Assembly: GCA_907164885.2 (NCBI GenBank)
Contig: OU015490.1
Coordinates: forward strand, 220,093,391 to 220,157,390
DNA from: Dolomedes plantarius
Lineage: Eukaryota; Arthropoda; Arachnida; Araneae; Dolomedidae
Direction of reading: 5' to 3'
DNA length: 64,000 nt
The notes below the pieces were generated by a model. The model saw only the letters and a list, made by a program, of their open reading frames with translations, was not told the origin of the DNA and did not search any database. The position numbers and the translations under genes were made by a program. Of the stretch, positions 40,200-54,088 are shown piece after piece (within the stretch, counting starts at the first letter, position 1; each line of letters opens with the position of its first letter).

Positions 40200-43100
40200 A
40201 TAATTTGTTCAGTGCTGTTCTGTACTTGAGTGATTTCAAGAAATTTCTAGAACTCTTGCAAACCTTTTAGAGTTCCTAGAAATACCGAGAACCATTTACA
40301 CTTTTTAGAACTTCAGGTTTATTTTAATAAATCTATACAACTAATGTAAAAATATATGAAATTGCAAATCTAGTTTAGAACTGCTGTATAAATATTGGCA
40401 GGGTATCCTTTGCTATTCTTATCCTGAAAAATTCATTTGTCCATTATTAAAAATTCCAGGAAAACATGATATTGTATTCAGAGGAAGTAAATATCACTTA
40501 CACCTAAATGGACTGAATTTTGATTGTTTCTACGAACAACAATATGGCGAGAATACAATGAAATGGGTTTTGATTCGTGAAAGTGTTGTCTGTACCAACA
40601 TGATCATCGATCTTTTGTAATCAGATATGTTGTCTCTTAATGCATACATGTCATTTTTCATTAACTTCTCTATATTTTTGGAAATTCGTGAAACTAAGGA
40701 GAAATTATCTGAATTTGTAATTCTACTTTAGAACTACTGCGCAATTTTTGGGCTTTCCATTGCACTGTATTCCAATTATACTAAACTTTATTAATTCCAG
40801 GAAAACATGAGATTGCATTCACAGGAGAAATATGAAGTCTTACATTTAAATAGTTCGACCCTGATTGTTTTTACAAAGAACAATATTACGAGAACACAAT
40901 GAAAACTTGCATTTGAGTACTAATTCATGACAGTGGTTGTCAGTATCATAGTTTATCATGGAAACAGTAAATAACAGATCTTTTGTAATCAGTTATGTTG
41001 CCTCTTGATAGAACTTATTTTTCATTAAATTCTCTATATTTTGGAAATATGTGAAACTAGGGAGAACAGCATGAGAATTTGATATTCTAGTTTAGAACTA
41101 CCACGTGAATGATGTGAGAATTTTAACTGCACTTTATATCCTTTTTTATAAACTTCATTATTTCCAGGAAAGGAGGAGATTGCATTCACAGGAGAAATAT
41201 GAAGTCTTACATTTAAATAGTTGGACCCTGATTGTTTTTACAAAGAACAATATTGCGAGAACACAATGAAAACTTACATTTCAGGACTAATTCATGACAG
41301 TGGTTGTCAGTAATATCGTTGATCAGACACACAGTAAATAATAGATATTTTGTGATCAGTTATGTTGCCTCTTAATAGATCTTATTTTTCATTAAATTCT
41401 CTATATTTTCGAAATGTGTGACACAAGGGGAAAAGTATGTGAATTTTTAATACTTTAGAACTACTGAGTAATTGTTAGGATTTCCATTGAACTGTATTCC
41501 CATTATACAAAACTCCACTAATTCCAAGAAAGCATGAGATTGCATTCACAGGAGAAAGATGAAGTCTTACACTTAAATAGTTCGACCCTGATTGATTTTA
41601 CAAAGAACAATACAGTGAGAACACAATGAAAACTAAAATTTGAGGACGGATTCGTGACAGTGGTTGTCAGTATGATCGTTGAGCATAGAATAAGTAAATA
41701 ATAGATCTTTTGTGATCAGTTATGTTCCTCTTAATAGATCTGATTTTTCATTAAATTCTCTATAGTTTGGAAATATCTGAAACTAGGGGAAAAAGCATGT
41801 GATTTTGAAATTCTAGTTTAGAACTACCACGTGAATGATTTGAGGATTTTATCGCACTTTAAACCCTTTATTCTAAAATTCATTAATTACAGGATAACAT
41901 GGGATTGTATTCACAGAAGAAATATGAAGTCTTACATTTAAATAGTTCAACACTGATTGTTCTTACGGAGAACAATATTACGAGAACACAAGGCAAGCTT
42001 GTATTTAAGAACTCAATCGCGAAAGTGATTGTGAATAAAATCGTTAATCATAGAAACAGTAAATCATGTGTCTTTCATGATAAGTTATGTCAGCTCTTAA
42101 TAAGTACTTGCAATTTTGGATTAAATACTCTTTATTTTGGAAATGTAGGAAACTAGTGTGAAAAGTATGTGAATCTGTAATTCTACTTTAGAACGAATGC
42201 GTAAATGTTGTTAGGATTTCCGTTTCAACCCTATACCCATTATCCTAAACTTGATTAATGTGAGAATAACATGAGATTGTGTTCACAAGAAAAAGATGAA
42301 CTCTTACACCTCAATAGTTCGACCCTGATTATTCTTACGCAGAACAATATCACAAGAACAGAATGAAAGCCTGCATTCGAGGGCTCTTTCGTGAAAGTGA
42401 TTGTCAGTTAATCATAAAAACAGTAAATCATAGATCTCTTGTGATCAGTTATGTCATCTCTTAATAAGTACACCTATACCCCGCTATACCGCCGCTCTTT
42501 ATACGGTATTTCGCTCTAACGGCCTTTTTTAATTATGGCACTTTTTAGATTTACGGCCCACAATGTTTCGTTATACGGCGACAACAGCAGAAAGTGATGA
42601 TGGCAGCGTATTAACTCTTAGTGTTTCTTCATGCTATTATTCTTCATCATATTAAAACAGTTTTTAAAATTTTATTTTATGTTTTTTTATTATATGTATA
42701 CATATAAGCATATGGTTTCCATTGCTTTTTATTTGTATGTTTATTTTTTGAATTTCTGTTTGTTATTACTTTGTTTTGTGCTTTTATTTTTATGTAAGCA
42801 TATTTATAGGAAATGAAAAGAATAAAATGCTTTATGAACTAAAAACTATATAATTTATAAAAAAAATTAGAACAGTTCCAATTAAATTTGTATGGGTTGT
42901 ATCAAAATAATTGATTCGTTATACGGATTTTCGCTTTACGGCCAACTTTTTCGGAACATATCTAGGCCGTAAAGCGAGGTATGTGTGTACTTGTAATTTT
43001 TAATTAAATACTCTTTATTTTGAAAATGCTTGAAACTAGTGGGAAAAGTATGTGAATTTGTGATTCCAATTTAGAACAACTGCGTAAATGTGTGAGGATT

Positions 43101-44130
43101 TTCTTTGCACTTTATATCCTTTATTTTAAACTTCATTAATTCCAGGAAAACATAACATTGTATTCACGGGATAAAGATACCCTCTGACACTTAAATAGTT
43201 CTACTCTGATTGTTATCACAAAGTAAAATATTGCTTGAACACAGTGAATACCTGTATTTGAAGACACATTGGTGAAAGTAATTGAAAGCTTGAAACTAGT
43301 GCTGAAAATATGTGAGTTTGTAATTTTAGTTTATAACTACTGCCTAAATGTTTACAGAATAGCCTTTCCACTCCTTATCCATTATTCAAAACTTCATATA
43401 TTCGGAGAAAACATGAAATTGGGTTCAAAAGGAAAATACTTAGATAGACTGGCCTTTGATTCCTTCTATAAAGAACACCATGGCGAAAACACTATAAAAT
43501 GCTGCTTTTCAGGACTCATTCGGTAAAGTTATTATTAGTATCATCATAAATTTTGAAGCGTTAAATCATAAATATTTTGTAAACCACTATGTTGTCTCTT
43601 AGTATATGTTTTTTTTTTCTGTTGAATTCTCTTTATTTTGATAAAGTGTGAAACTAGTGTGAAAATATAAGAATTTGTAATTCTGATTTAGAGCTACTGC
43701 ATAAACATTGTGAGGATATCCTTTTCACTTCATCCTTTACACTCTTTATCCTAAACATCATCAATTCCAGGAAAACGCAATACTGTATTCACGGGAAGAA
43801 GATGAACGCTTACACGTAGATAGACTGAACTTCTAGAAAGAACAATATGGCGAGAACACAGTGAACGGCTTCATTTGAGGGCTCATTCGTGAAAGTGATT
43901 GTCAGTTTCATCGTCAATCATTGTAACAGTAAATAATGGATCTTTTGTAATCAGTTATGTCATCTCGTAATACATATTTGGTATTTTCCATTAAACATTC
44001 TTTACTTTGGAAATAATACGTGAGAATTTATAGAGAAGAACTATTGAAAAAGGAGTTAAGGAACATCCATTCTAGTCCATACCTTTGATGCTCAACCTAA
44101 CAAATTACAGGAGGACATGAAATCATTTTG
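40200..44130. repeat. Tandem array of ~340-370 bp units (array C)
   Basis: Unit landmarks are AATTCCAGGAAAACATGAGA, TTGCATTCACAGGAGAAATA, TTTAAATAGTTCGACCCTGA, AACAATATTACGAGAACACA, TTTTGTGATCAGTTATGT, CTTTATTTTGGAAATGTG and GAACTACTGCGTAAATG. The first landmark recurs near 40458, 40796, 41163, 41520, 41888, 42258, 43138, 43400, 43762 and 44103, giving about ten units. It is interrupted once, by the TA-flanked element at 42471-42987. An 85-codon frame at 41899-42156 is a chance frame in a unit. Confidence 0.9.
42471..42987. mobile_element. TA-flanked MITE inserted in array C
   Basis: Ends CACCTATACCCCGCTATACC and CGTAAAGCGAGGTATGTGTG are inverted repeats (about 17 of 23 positions), flanked by TA at 42469-42470 and 42988-42989. 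Length 517 bp. A neighbouring unit near 42100 carries the empty site AATAAGTACTTGCAATTTT, which equals the two flanks joined with one TA. The subterminal text (TTATACGG, TTTACGGCC) is typical of pogo/Tigger-type elements. No transposase frame. Confidence 0.9.
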
Positions 44131-44253
44131 ACAAATTGTGACCGAACAAATTGACTGTTCACTCCTGGATAAATTGGTTTTCGACAGCAACCGTAGCGGA
44201 AATATCATAGCAGTTTCTTTGAGGAGCCATACATACATATATATATATACATA

Positions 44254-44598
44254 CAGTAGAACCCCGATTTTACGCTGTACGTTTCATACACTATCCCGCT
44301 TCCTACGTCATTTTCTGTTGGTCCGTGAAAATTGCCTATACCAATAATGTTAAAATATCCCAATATGTAAACCAAGGAGCAAAAAAGCAAAAAATTGTCA
44401 ATATTGAACGTGCTGTAGTTGAAATTGCATCTAAAAGCAAAAAACAAGTAAAGATAACGCATTTGTTTTCCAATAGTTTATTCGGTAAGTGTCAATTTTT
44501 GAATAACATATTTAGATTTTTTTTTACCCCGATTTTACGTTTTCCCGTTTCGTACGTTTTTCACCGCTGGTCCCAAGAAAAGCATAAAATCGGGTTTC

Positions 44599-44602
<4 letters not shown>
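44254..44602. mobile_element. Pogo/Tigger-like MITE in TA-rich DNA
   Basis: Left end CAGTAGAACCCCGATTTTAC; right end CATAAAATCGGGTTTCACT, an imperfect inverted repeat. TA flanks both ends and both flanks are TA-rich, with a (TA)n tract at 44603-44657 on the right. Length 349 bp. A subterminal copy CCCCGATTTTACG also occurs near 44528. A 110-codon plus frame across it contains lysine-rich text but no recognised domain. Confidence 0.75.

Positions 44603-44657
<55 letters not shown>
44603..44657. repeat. (TA)n microsatellite between a MITE and a Penelope-like element
   Basis: About 27 TA repeats. Its left edge joins the MITE ending at 44602; its right edge joins the 3' end of the Penelope-like element 1. 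A second TA tract (44873-44912) lies inside that element's 3' region. Confidence 0.95.
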
Positions 44658-44658
<1 letters not shown>

Positions 44659-44763
44659 CGATATCAAAGTCTAAACTAAATAAGCAAAAGGGCAAGACTA
44701 TAACTACACAGATTTAAGAAAAATTGAAGGTAAAACTTAACAGATATGGAAGTTTTGTAGTTG

Positions 44764-44852
44764 ATGACCGGGAGGAGTTGTGACCTCCTACTCCGGTTAA
44801 ACACTGTTTTATGCCCAGGCAACACTCCCGAAGGTCTGATACAAAACTTATA
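44764..44852 (-). ncRNA. Conserved structured 3' region of Penelope-like copy 1
   Basis: About 85 bases align with 52914-52999. On the minus strand a stem AGGAG/CTCCT (44773-44777 with 44785-44789) closes a GTCACAA loop. The downstream blocks CCGGTTAA and AACACTCCCG-AGGTCTG are shared at nearly the same distances. In copy 2 the stem is GGGGG/CCCCC with the identical loop, which means two compensatory pair changes. Likely an RNA structure used by the element, such as recognition by its reverse transcriptase. No hammerhead core was found. Confidence 0.55.
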
Positions 44853-44868
44853 AAACCCAAACTAAAAC

Positions 44869-44917
<49 letters not shown>

Positions 44918-45139
44918 AATATAAAGAAGACAAAAGAACAGAAAATTAACAAAAATTTAAATTCAAACATATATTGCCAAACTATCACTACAACACCAAG
45001 TCACCAACTCAACCCCCACCCGCATCACTGCCTTTAGCTCTATTCACTTCACACCCACTTAACCATATATAAAAACGACTTCTGTGGTTGCAGTCATCAA
45101 GGTAAAAAAATTGGGTTAAAATAAATTTTTAAAAATAAA

Positions 45140-46430
45140 AGGGAAAACCCTTATCACTAGCATCTTGCAAGAATTTATTTATTTTTAAGTTCATTTCTGC
45201 TCGATTAGTATGTAATCTAGAACATCTTACCAAGTAATTTATAGTAACGTTGCGTTTGGTGTTCTTGTGGACGTCACTATTCCAGGGCATTATACGTACT
45301 GATTTAAAGGAATAGTTATCTCGTTTATCGTATAATTTGTAAGAAATGTTTTGTTTTGCGTCAATATATAGTGTTAGGTCAAGGAATGCTAGTCCTCCTG
45401 TGTTGTCACGCTCTGTTTCTACTTGTTTTAAATTTTAAGGGTAAAAATTAATATCCAATGATGTAAAATTATTATTAAAACATACTAGAATGCCGTCGAC
45501 GTATCTAAAATATATAATCCCATTCAGCATCATTACTCCGCGTTCATAGGTGGTGCAAATAAATATCAGCCAAAGACGACGAGCAACCTCCTCCCATTGG
45601 CACTCCATGTATCTGTCTATAAAAGTTAGTTCCATTGAACAAAACAGTCTCACGCAGTACGATGTCCAAAAGAGCTCGAAATTTATTTAAAGAAATATAT
45701 TCTTTTAAATGATATGGTTCGTATAGGCCAATAATAATATCATAGAGGTCGTTTAAATTTATGGAATTAAATTGGTCGGTAAAGTCGTAACTTTTTATGT
45801 TAGCAATACCTCCCATACCATTTAACTGTTGACTGAATAACTGGTTTTAATAAAATATCCACCTTCTGCAATAAGTTTTTTCATAACCATATCAAGAATC
45901 TTTAAAAGTTTATCATTAGCTATTGCTAAGTATGTATTGCATCCTATTGTAACGGACGAAATTTAATTGGAGATTTATGGAATTTTGGAATTAATACAAG
46001 ATAAGGAAATTTAATTTTTTGTTGTAATTGAATGCCAGCTCCACGATACAAGGCCCTTATACGATTTTCTATAACACAACGTGGAGTATCGAGTTTATTG
46101 TAGATCTCATCATTTTGATATTGACCATGCAAAAATTGGCAATAAAACTTTTTACAGATAAAAGCATAGTTGGAAGCCACTTTATCAACGTAATTTATAA
46201 CATAATCACTCTGTAACTTACTAATAGCCGATCGCAAGTATTTTAATTTGCTATTTTCATCCCTACACGTAATACAGCACAATATGTGTTTGTAAAATCC
46301 ATTAAATAATGGCATTTCCACTCATTAAATGCATCATACGGAATGCATCATACGGAATAGCAGTTCGATATACAAATTCATCTAAATTTTTTCTAAAGAT
46401 AGAAAAAAGTTTTTTTTTCATGCTTCTCGT
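45140..46430 (-). pseudogene. Penelope-like reverse transcriptase, copy 1
   Basis: Minus strand with several frameshifts and stops. In order: DEFVYRTAIPYDAFNEW and a segment YVDKVASNYAFICKKFY near 46190-46150; PKFHKSPIKFRPLQ (RT motif 1) near 45985; SYDFTDQFNSI (motif 3) near 45785; QIHGVPMGGGCSSSLADIYL (motif 4) near 45590; FRYVDGIL (motif 5) near 45500; and then FLDLTLYID. The catalytic YVDD is YVDG here, so the polymerase site is broken. After motif 5 the protein continues about 120 codons without a GIY-YIG domain. The N-terminal DK segment recalls the Naiad/Chlamys branch of Penelope-like elements, but I cannot confirm that. Confidence 0.82.
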
Positions 46431-46584
46431 TTTAGAAGCTGTTTGTGAGTAATGGATTTAAAAGTTACGAATTCATTCACCACAATATTCTCACCTGAGG
46501 TAGGTAAGTTTGGAAATACAAAAAAAACTTGTTCTAAATACAAATTTTGAAGGAAAAAATCCCCATTTTTTTATATTGTTAAGC

Positions 46585-46662
46585 CACATTATGCAGTGGT
46601 TAGCACTTCAAGCTTCTACAGAGTTTGTTTGGATTTGAATACTGACTAGGGTATGGACGTCT
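46585..46662 (+). repeat. tRNA-like sequence, probably a SINE head
   Basis: A box-like TGCAGTGGTTAGCACTTC and B box-like GGATTTGAATAC lie about 35 bases apart, as in a tRNA. The stems are too poor for a functional tRNA. This is probably the 5' part of an old tRNA-derived SINE; no tail or TSD was seen. Confidence 0.45.
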
Positions 46663-46849
46663 TCTTAATATTTTTATCACCTGATTTTAAATTATACTTT
46701 GCATTTTTTCGATATGTTTTGAAGAACACAGTAAATAACAAAATTGGGGGGGGGGGGGATTCTTTTAAATTCGGAAGAGTTTCTATAAAGCTTCAAACCG
46801 TAAACTAACACTGGGGAGAAACATAAATTTTTGCATTTCAGGTACATTT

Positions 46850-47242
46850 ATATCTGTGTTTGCAGTGTAAAGAGTGTTAAGTCAAAAATCGTTGTTTTGA
46901 GAAAAACGGGATTGAAAAAAAAACAGCTTTTGTAAAAGTCAGCTTTTTTAAGTTAAATTTTTAATTTTTCTTTTTAAAGTAAATGTTTCTAATTTTATTT
47001 TTGTTGAGTAAAGTGTGTTAAGTCCTTGATTGGGACATAACCCCTTTAACACTAGAATGCGTGTTTTTTTTCCAGATACCCCAAATTTTCCCTGAGGAAT
47101 AAAAATACTCGTAATTTTGAGTGGAATTGGACGTAGCTTTGCATACCCTGCAGTAGCTCTTGATCTTTCAAACATGCCTGGTGTGATAACTCACTTTAGC
47201 CCATTTTGGACTTAGCACCCTTTGCACTGCAAACACAGATAT
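46850..47242. mobile_element. MITE with ~38-bp TIRs
   Basis: Left ATATCTGTGTTTGCAGTG plus TAAAGAGTGTTAAGTC; right GACTTAGCACCCTTTGCA plus CTGCAAACACAGATAT, an inverted repeat with about four mismatches over 38 bp. Length 393 bp. A TSD is not clear. It has no transposase frame; a 75-codon minus frame inside has no domain. The superfamily is not assigned. Confidence 0.75.
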
Positions 47243-49527
<2,285 letters not shown>

Positions 49528-49849
49528 CACAGGGAGATTTTTTTAAACTTACACTACTTAGAGCCATCTGTAGCGCGACCTATCAGCCGGAATTCCAACA
49601 AAATTGATAGAGGGACTAAGGAAGACATGGGAAAGATTTTCCGTGAAAAAAAAAATGTTCCAAAAGTCGCCGATAGGGGACGATATTGTTGTCGGCTTAC
49701 GTTGGTCGGCTTACGTCGGTTACGTTGTTGTCGGCACATCCAAGTATTTACAGCAAAGGTAAGTAAAACACCAAAATGCAAATTCGTAGTCGACAGCTGA
49801 GCCAGTATTTTGGGCTAAAAAGATCGGTGTGGAATCTCTTTCGCCTTTG

Positions 49850-50110
49850 CTTTACAGGTGAAAGGGCCATCAGTCGCTTTTTTCCACTTGCATGGACACC
49901 TCGCTTCTTAACCTAACCCCTTTGCCATCTTTCGGTGGGGTTATTTAAAGTCTAAGGTGTAACTTGGTGGAGTGTGGAAGTTGGTGACCCTAAAGGACAA
50001 CATATCCCGGACTTTGATGAACACTCCTGGTGACATATCACGGCAGGCCGTTGAGAGGTAGTGTTCAGGATGCAACGGATCCACCAGGACTGTGGTCACA
50101 TTGAAGGAGG
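49850..50110 (+). pseudogene. Mariner-like transposase C-terminal remnant
   Basis: Frameshifted plus-strand text matching the 3' part of the transposase at 15.3-16.5 kb: ERAISRFFPLAWTPR, then GYLKSKVY-like text, LVTLKDNISRTL, TPGDISRQAVE, and FRMQRIHQDCGHIEGG. The N-terminus, the first two catalytic residues and part of the SPD motif are missing, so the host element is an internally deleted copy of the same family. Confidence 0.72.
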
Positions 50111-50460
50111 GAGAAGTGAATTTGTTGCTTAAAGTGGTATTGCAGTGAAATTTCTTTGATATTCATTTCTCTGCTTACAACATTTTCGGTATCCATCCCT
50201 TATCTTTATAGACCAATATACTGGCGCTGCGGTCGACAACATAATCGTGAATTTGTATTTTGATGTTTTATTCGCCTTTTATACAAATTATCGGGTGCGC
50301 CGAAAACAACAGCGCTATATCTTCCACTATTGGCGACTTTTGAATATTTTTTTTTTCTCGGAAACTCTTTCCCATGTCGTCCTCAGTCCCTCTATCAATT
50401 TTGGTTGAATTCCGGCTGATAGATCGTGCTACAGATGACTCTGAGTAGTGTAAGTTTTAA

Positions 50461-52696
50461 CACTAGAACAACCGACATTTTGATTTACATAGAACGATCA
50501 TACCGGTCATTTTGACCGCTATAGGAAATAATTAATGTATATTTATTTTTAATCAATAAATCATAATAAAAATCAAAAGCACAACAAAAAGTTAAAATAC
50601 TTTTAAATATTTTTAAATATTTTATTTCATAAACCAACAAACCTTTTTTTTCTTATTGAACATTTGTTTTCCCATTATAACTGTTGACACATGATTTGCA
50701 ATAAATGTTCTTGATGCATCGTTCTTGATACTTTCCACAAGTGGGTTTGATACAGAAAGAACAGCATTCTTTTGTTTTATTTCGGCAGAACGAGCATTGT
50801 CGACGTTTATTTCTTGTAGTTTCACTAGAGCTAGGAAGGCATTCAGGTATGTTCTTTGACGAACAGTATGGCAATCTCAGTTCATTGATAAGGTTTAAAA
50901 TGAAGGATCGTCGAGAAATTTGTGAAGAATTACATGCTCTAAATGAAATACAGGAATTTATAGCTCCAATATCTAGAACGTTATAAAAATATACATAGGC
51001 CATCTTCATGAGGCCGATCGTGTTGTATACAATCGGCTCATCTGATCGAGTACATCCACACCACACTTGTTGGAATTGTAAAAACGTACTGTTTCTGGGG
51101 GCTTTTTGGGGTTATCAAATATTTTGACGCTTCTGTGTAAAGTGATCAAGATTCAAACATTTTTGTTTGGTTTACACCAGTATACAAATAGAGTTTTTTT
51201 TTCCGTTCACTAAATTTTTTGACGTAAAGCGTTCGGGAGTGGTATCCTTGCATATAGGTGGGAGTTCTCGTCGATTTAGCCGTATTGTACGCAAGATACA
51301 TGAAACCATTCAAGAAATATTTGGTGTTGACATCTACAGCCATCCAGAATTTCAATCCAAATTCATCAGGCTTATTTGCCATATACTGTATGAATTTGCA
51401 ACGTGTTTTACACGGCAACAACTGTTATGTTTACACAACTGTTATGATTACACGGCATCGACTGTTATGTTTTCGCCTGCTATGAAACACATCTGAGAGT
51501 TTTCCACAAACGGTGACCATAACTCTCTTGCAAGGGCGAATTTGTCGTTTGTGAGTCGCGATGAACGAGTTGATTTATAATAAAAACGCAAGAATCGCAG
51601 AATTGCTTTGAAGCGGTTTCGTGACATAGTGTCACTAAATATCGGGAGACCTCACTGTTTTGACCACAAGTCACTAAAGTCTAACGAAGAACAACTTATT
51701 GCACCTCTTGCATACACTAAATCAATAAACGCATCAATTTTTTCCAATGAAATGTCCCAATCTGATTTTGATTGGCGGCGAGCTTATTTGATCGTACATT
51801 TTGGAATATGTTTTACTATGGATTCGGAAAATAGCAAACGCCAAGATGAAGCTTCATTCTCTCCAATATTTCTTTTAGCATACGAGTAGGTCCCGTCTTT
51901 TCCTTCAAGACGTTTGACGACGCATATCTTCCAGAAATAGATGAACTTTCATCCATTATCTGCCATTGAGTTCCATCCGAAGCCTGAAGATTAGCTGATA
52001 CTCCAACATTTGGTTGAACAGAATTGTCATTGAATGCACTATCGTTATCAGATGAGTCTGAACTTTCTTCTAGTATTTCGCTTCCAGCTGGAATCGGAAA
52101 ATCTGGATCACTAAATTCACTACCATCCCTACAATCCTCATCCAGTTGATGCAAAAGGGCTAAACACTCATCAATACTCAGTCCCTTTGAACGAGACATT
52201 ATAAAAGCAATTTTCAAACACGTGCAATTATTCTTACTTGAAAGTCGATGTTACGCACACATTTCACAACGGTCTTCTGATGACAGAGCGGCGAAACCAA
52301 CCGTGAATGACATAGTTACGCGCATGCGCAAATAGAAGCGCCACCAAGGAAGGAAATGCGAAAAGGAGTATTTTCTCTCGTTTCCTAACCCCCCCTCCAA
52401 TGTTTTTTTTTTTTTACTCTTACTTCTCCCGCTTTGCTAACTGTGATCGTAGTAGTTGCGACACTTCTTCCTTTTCTTTTCGTTGAGTCATTGGGTGTGT
52501 TTCTAGAGCGGTCATTCTTACCGCATTCGTCGTTCTAGGTAGAATGTTCATTTATACGATTATTAAAAAATATTAAAATAAAATTTTAATATGAGTTTAA
52601 TAACTATAAAAACGTAGGAAAAGTCATGAAATTTCAGTGAGATGACATAAAATTTCTAAGAATAATCGCTTTTGGAAGTAGGTTTGCGTTCTAGTA
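50461..52696 (-). mobile_element. piggyBac-like element, near full length, TTAA TSD
   Basis: TTAA at 50457-50460 and 52697-52700. Termini: CACTAGAACAACCGAC on the left and GCGTTCTAGTA on the right, giving inverted CTAGAAC motifs. The motif recurs subterminally as CATAGAACGATC on the left and CGTCGTTCTAGGTAG on the right. Length 2236 bp. It carries a degraded transposase on the minus strand and is inserted in the right TIR of a mariner-like element. Confidence 0.9.
50653..52199 (-). pseudogene. piggyBac-like transposase, degraded
   Basis: Minus strand from ATG 52199 (MSRSKGLSIDECLALLHQLD), with an acidic, serine-rich N-terminus (EESSDSSDNDSAF). Later, in other frames: CKFIQYMANKPDEFGLKFWM and YFLNGFMYLAYN near 51400-51320, corresponding to the family's RCxFRQYMPxKPxKxGIKFW motif. 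Then MKMAYVYFYNVLDIGAINS near 51005-50950. A cysteine-rich C-terminus follows (RRQCSFCRNKTKECCSFC, CIKNIYCKSC) ending at 50653. Several frameshifts and stops make it inactive. The catalytic aspartate segments cannot all be located. Confidence 0.85.
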
Positions 52697-52720
52697 TTAA
52701 AAAAAATCACCGTGCATATA

Positions 52721-52804
<84 letters not shown>

Positions 52805-52805
52805 T
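52721..52805. repeat. (TC)n-(TA)n-(GA)n compound microsatellite
   Basis: A run of TC repeats, about 20 TA repeats, and GA repeats form a near-palindromic simple repeat between the mariner-like element and the 3' end of Penelope-like copy 2. Confidence 0.95.
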
Positions 52806-52913
52806 TTAAAATTAAGATTAAAAGGGCAGATGAGACCATTTAATACTCCTATAACCTGAAATAAGATAGACATATAAAAATAAGCAAAAAACGGAATTGG
52901 AGGTGGTATAGTT

Positions 52914-52999
52914 CATGACTGGGGGGGGTTGTGACCCCCCAACCCCGGTTAAGCATGTTTTAAGCCTAGCAACACTCCCGGAGGTCTGCTATAACACCA
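52914..52999 (-). ncRNA. Conserved structured 3' region of Penelope-like copy 2
   Basis: Counterpart of 44764-44852. Stem GGGGG/CCCCC (52924-52928 with 52936-52940) around the loop TTGTGAC on the plus strand, GTCACAA on the minus strand. Then AACCCCGGTTAA and AACACTCCCGGAGGTCTG at matching distances. It lies about 400 bases downstream of the RT stop. Confidence 0.55.
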
Positions 53000-53339
53000 A
53001 GACAGTAATAAACAATTATGAAGAGGAAAAATATTTTAGATGAAATAGATAAGTTAAACCAGATGTCTTTACCAATATAGTCAACTAAAACATAATTACA
53101 AGATGAATAGCGTTTTAACTTTTTAATAAAGAAAAAATAAAAAGAAAAAAAAGAAAAAGAAAAAAATCTTAATACTAAGATACAGAAATACAATAATACT
53201 AATTAACTAAATAATTACTCACTAACATATACACTATACACATTAAGATACAAAAATACTTAGCTCCACACCAAGCAATGAGACACGAAACTCATGCACA
53301 CTCACTTTTATAGACATAGTAGGGATAAATATCGCCGTA

Positions 53340-54088
53340 TTAGGGAAATTTTTGGTGTTGCCAACTTATTTTAAAACGATTCTCACAATCTTTATTGCCT
53401 AAATTAAAAAACTGGGTTAGAATTGATACGATGAAATTGACAGGAAAACCCTGGTCAATAGCTATATTTATGAATTTAATTATACTGGCGTCCATAGTTT
53501 TTTTGTTTGAATGTAAACGTTGACAACGTATTAACTGATTAGTAACTATATTGCGTTTAATATTTAAATGTAGAGCATTATTCCAATTCATAATCCTAAG
53601 AGTTTTAAAGTTGTGAAACTCGCGTTTATCATATAGACTGTATGATATTAGATTTTGATTAACATTTAAACTCAAGTCTAAAAATACCAAATTTCCATCG
53701 TTATCTTTAAGAGTCTCCACCAATTTAAGATTTTTAGGGTAAAAATTAATATCTATTGCATTTAAGTTTTCATTAAAACATATGAGTATATCATCTACAT
53801 ATCGGAAAAACATAAGTTCATTTAGAATCATTACTCCTCTTTCGTAAAAGTGAAGGTATATATCTGCTAAAGCAGATGAGCATCCTCCACCCATTGGTAT
53901 TCCATGTATTTGCTTATAGAAGTTTCTACCATTATATAAAACTGTTTCATTAAGTACAAGATCTAATAACGCACGATATTTATTTTCAGTTATATATGTC
54001 TTTAAATCATATTGATCGTATAATCCATGTATAATACTATAGAGATCTTTTAGGTCGATAGAGTTGATCTTTTCAACCTTATTCCATT
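53340..54088 (-). pseudogene. Penelope-like reverse transcriptase fragment, copy 2
   Basis: Minus strand. Reads KINSIDLKDLYSIIHGLYDQ, then ALLDLVLNETVLYNGRNFYK, QIHGIPMGGGCSSALADIYL (RT motif 4) and FRYVDDILICF (motif 5, catalytic YVDD intact), then VFLDLSLNVNQ and a ~110-residue C-terminal part ending SWQHQKFP and a stop at 53340. The last 184 codons are open. No GIY-YIG domain follows, so this is either an endonuclease-lacking type or one with the endonuclease at the missing N-terminus. Compared with copy 1 it is less decayed but 5'-truncated. Confidence 0.88.

Larger units (their letters stand above)
44658..46450 (-). mobile_element. Penelope-like retroelement, copy 1 (decayed)
   Basis: A minus-strand reverse transcriptase pseudogene (about 46430 to 45140) followed by a ~480-bp 3' region that ends against a (TA)n tract at 44657. 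The 3' region contains a stem-loop conserved in copy 2 at 52.9 kb. Both copies share TTTTGCTTATTT near the 3' end. No GIY-YIG endonuclease was seen after the reverse transcriptase. Confidence 0.8.
49528..52716 (+). mobile_element. Mariner-like element with a piggyBac nested in its right TIR
   Basis: The left TIR (49528 to about 49700) and the right TIR (about 50285-50456, continuing at 52697-52716) are inverted repeats over about 175 bp. The right TIR is split: it reads up to GTAGTGTAAGTTTTAA at 50460, is interrupted by the piggyBac, and resumes after the TTAA at 52700 with AAAAAATCACCGTG, completing the match to the left end CACAGGGAGATTTTTTTAAA. TA flanks at 49526-49527 and 52717-52718. Without the piggyBac it is about 949 bp. 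It shares CTGTAGCGCGA and GTTCCAAAAGTCGCCGATAG blocks with the element at 14.9 kb. Confidence 0.88.
52806..54088 (-). mobile_element. Penelope-like retroelement, copy 2 (5'-truncated)
   Basis: The 3' part of a reverse transcriptase on the minus strand (54088 to 53340) with about 530 bp of 3' sequence ending against the microsatellite at 52805. The 5' end is lost near 54088, where the reading stops inside the RT domain before motif 3. It shares the 3' structured block with copy 1. Confidence 0.82.
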
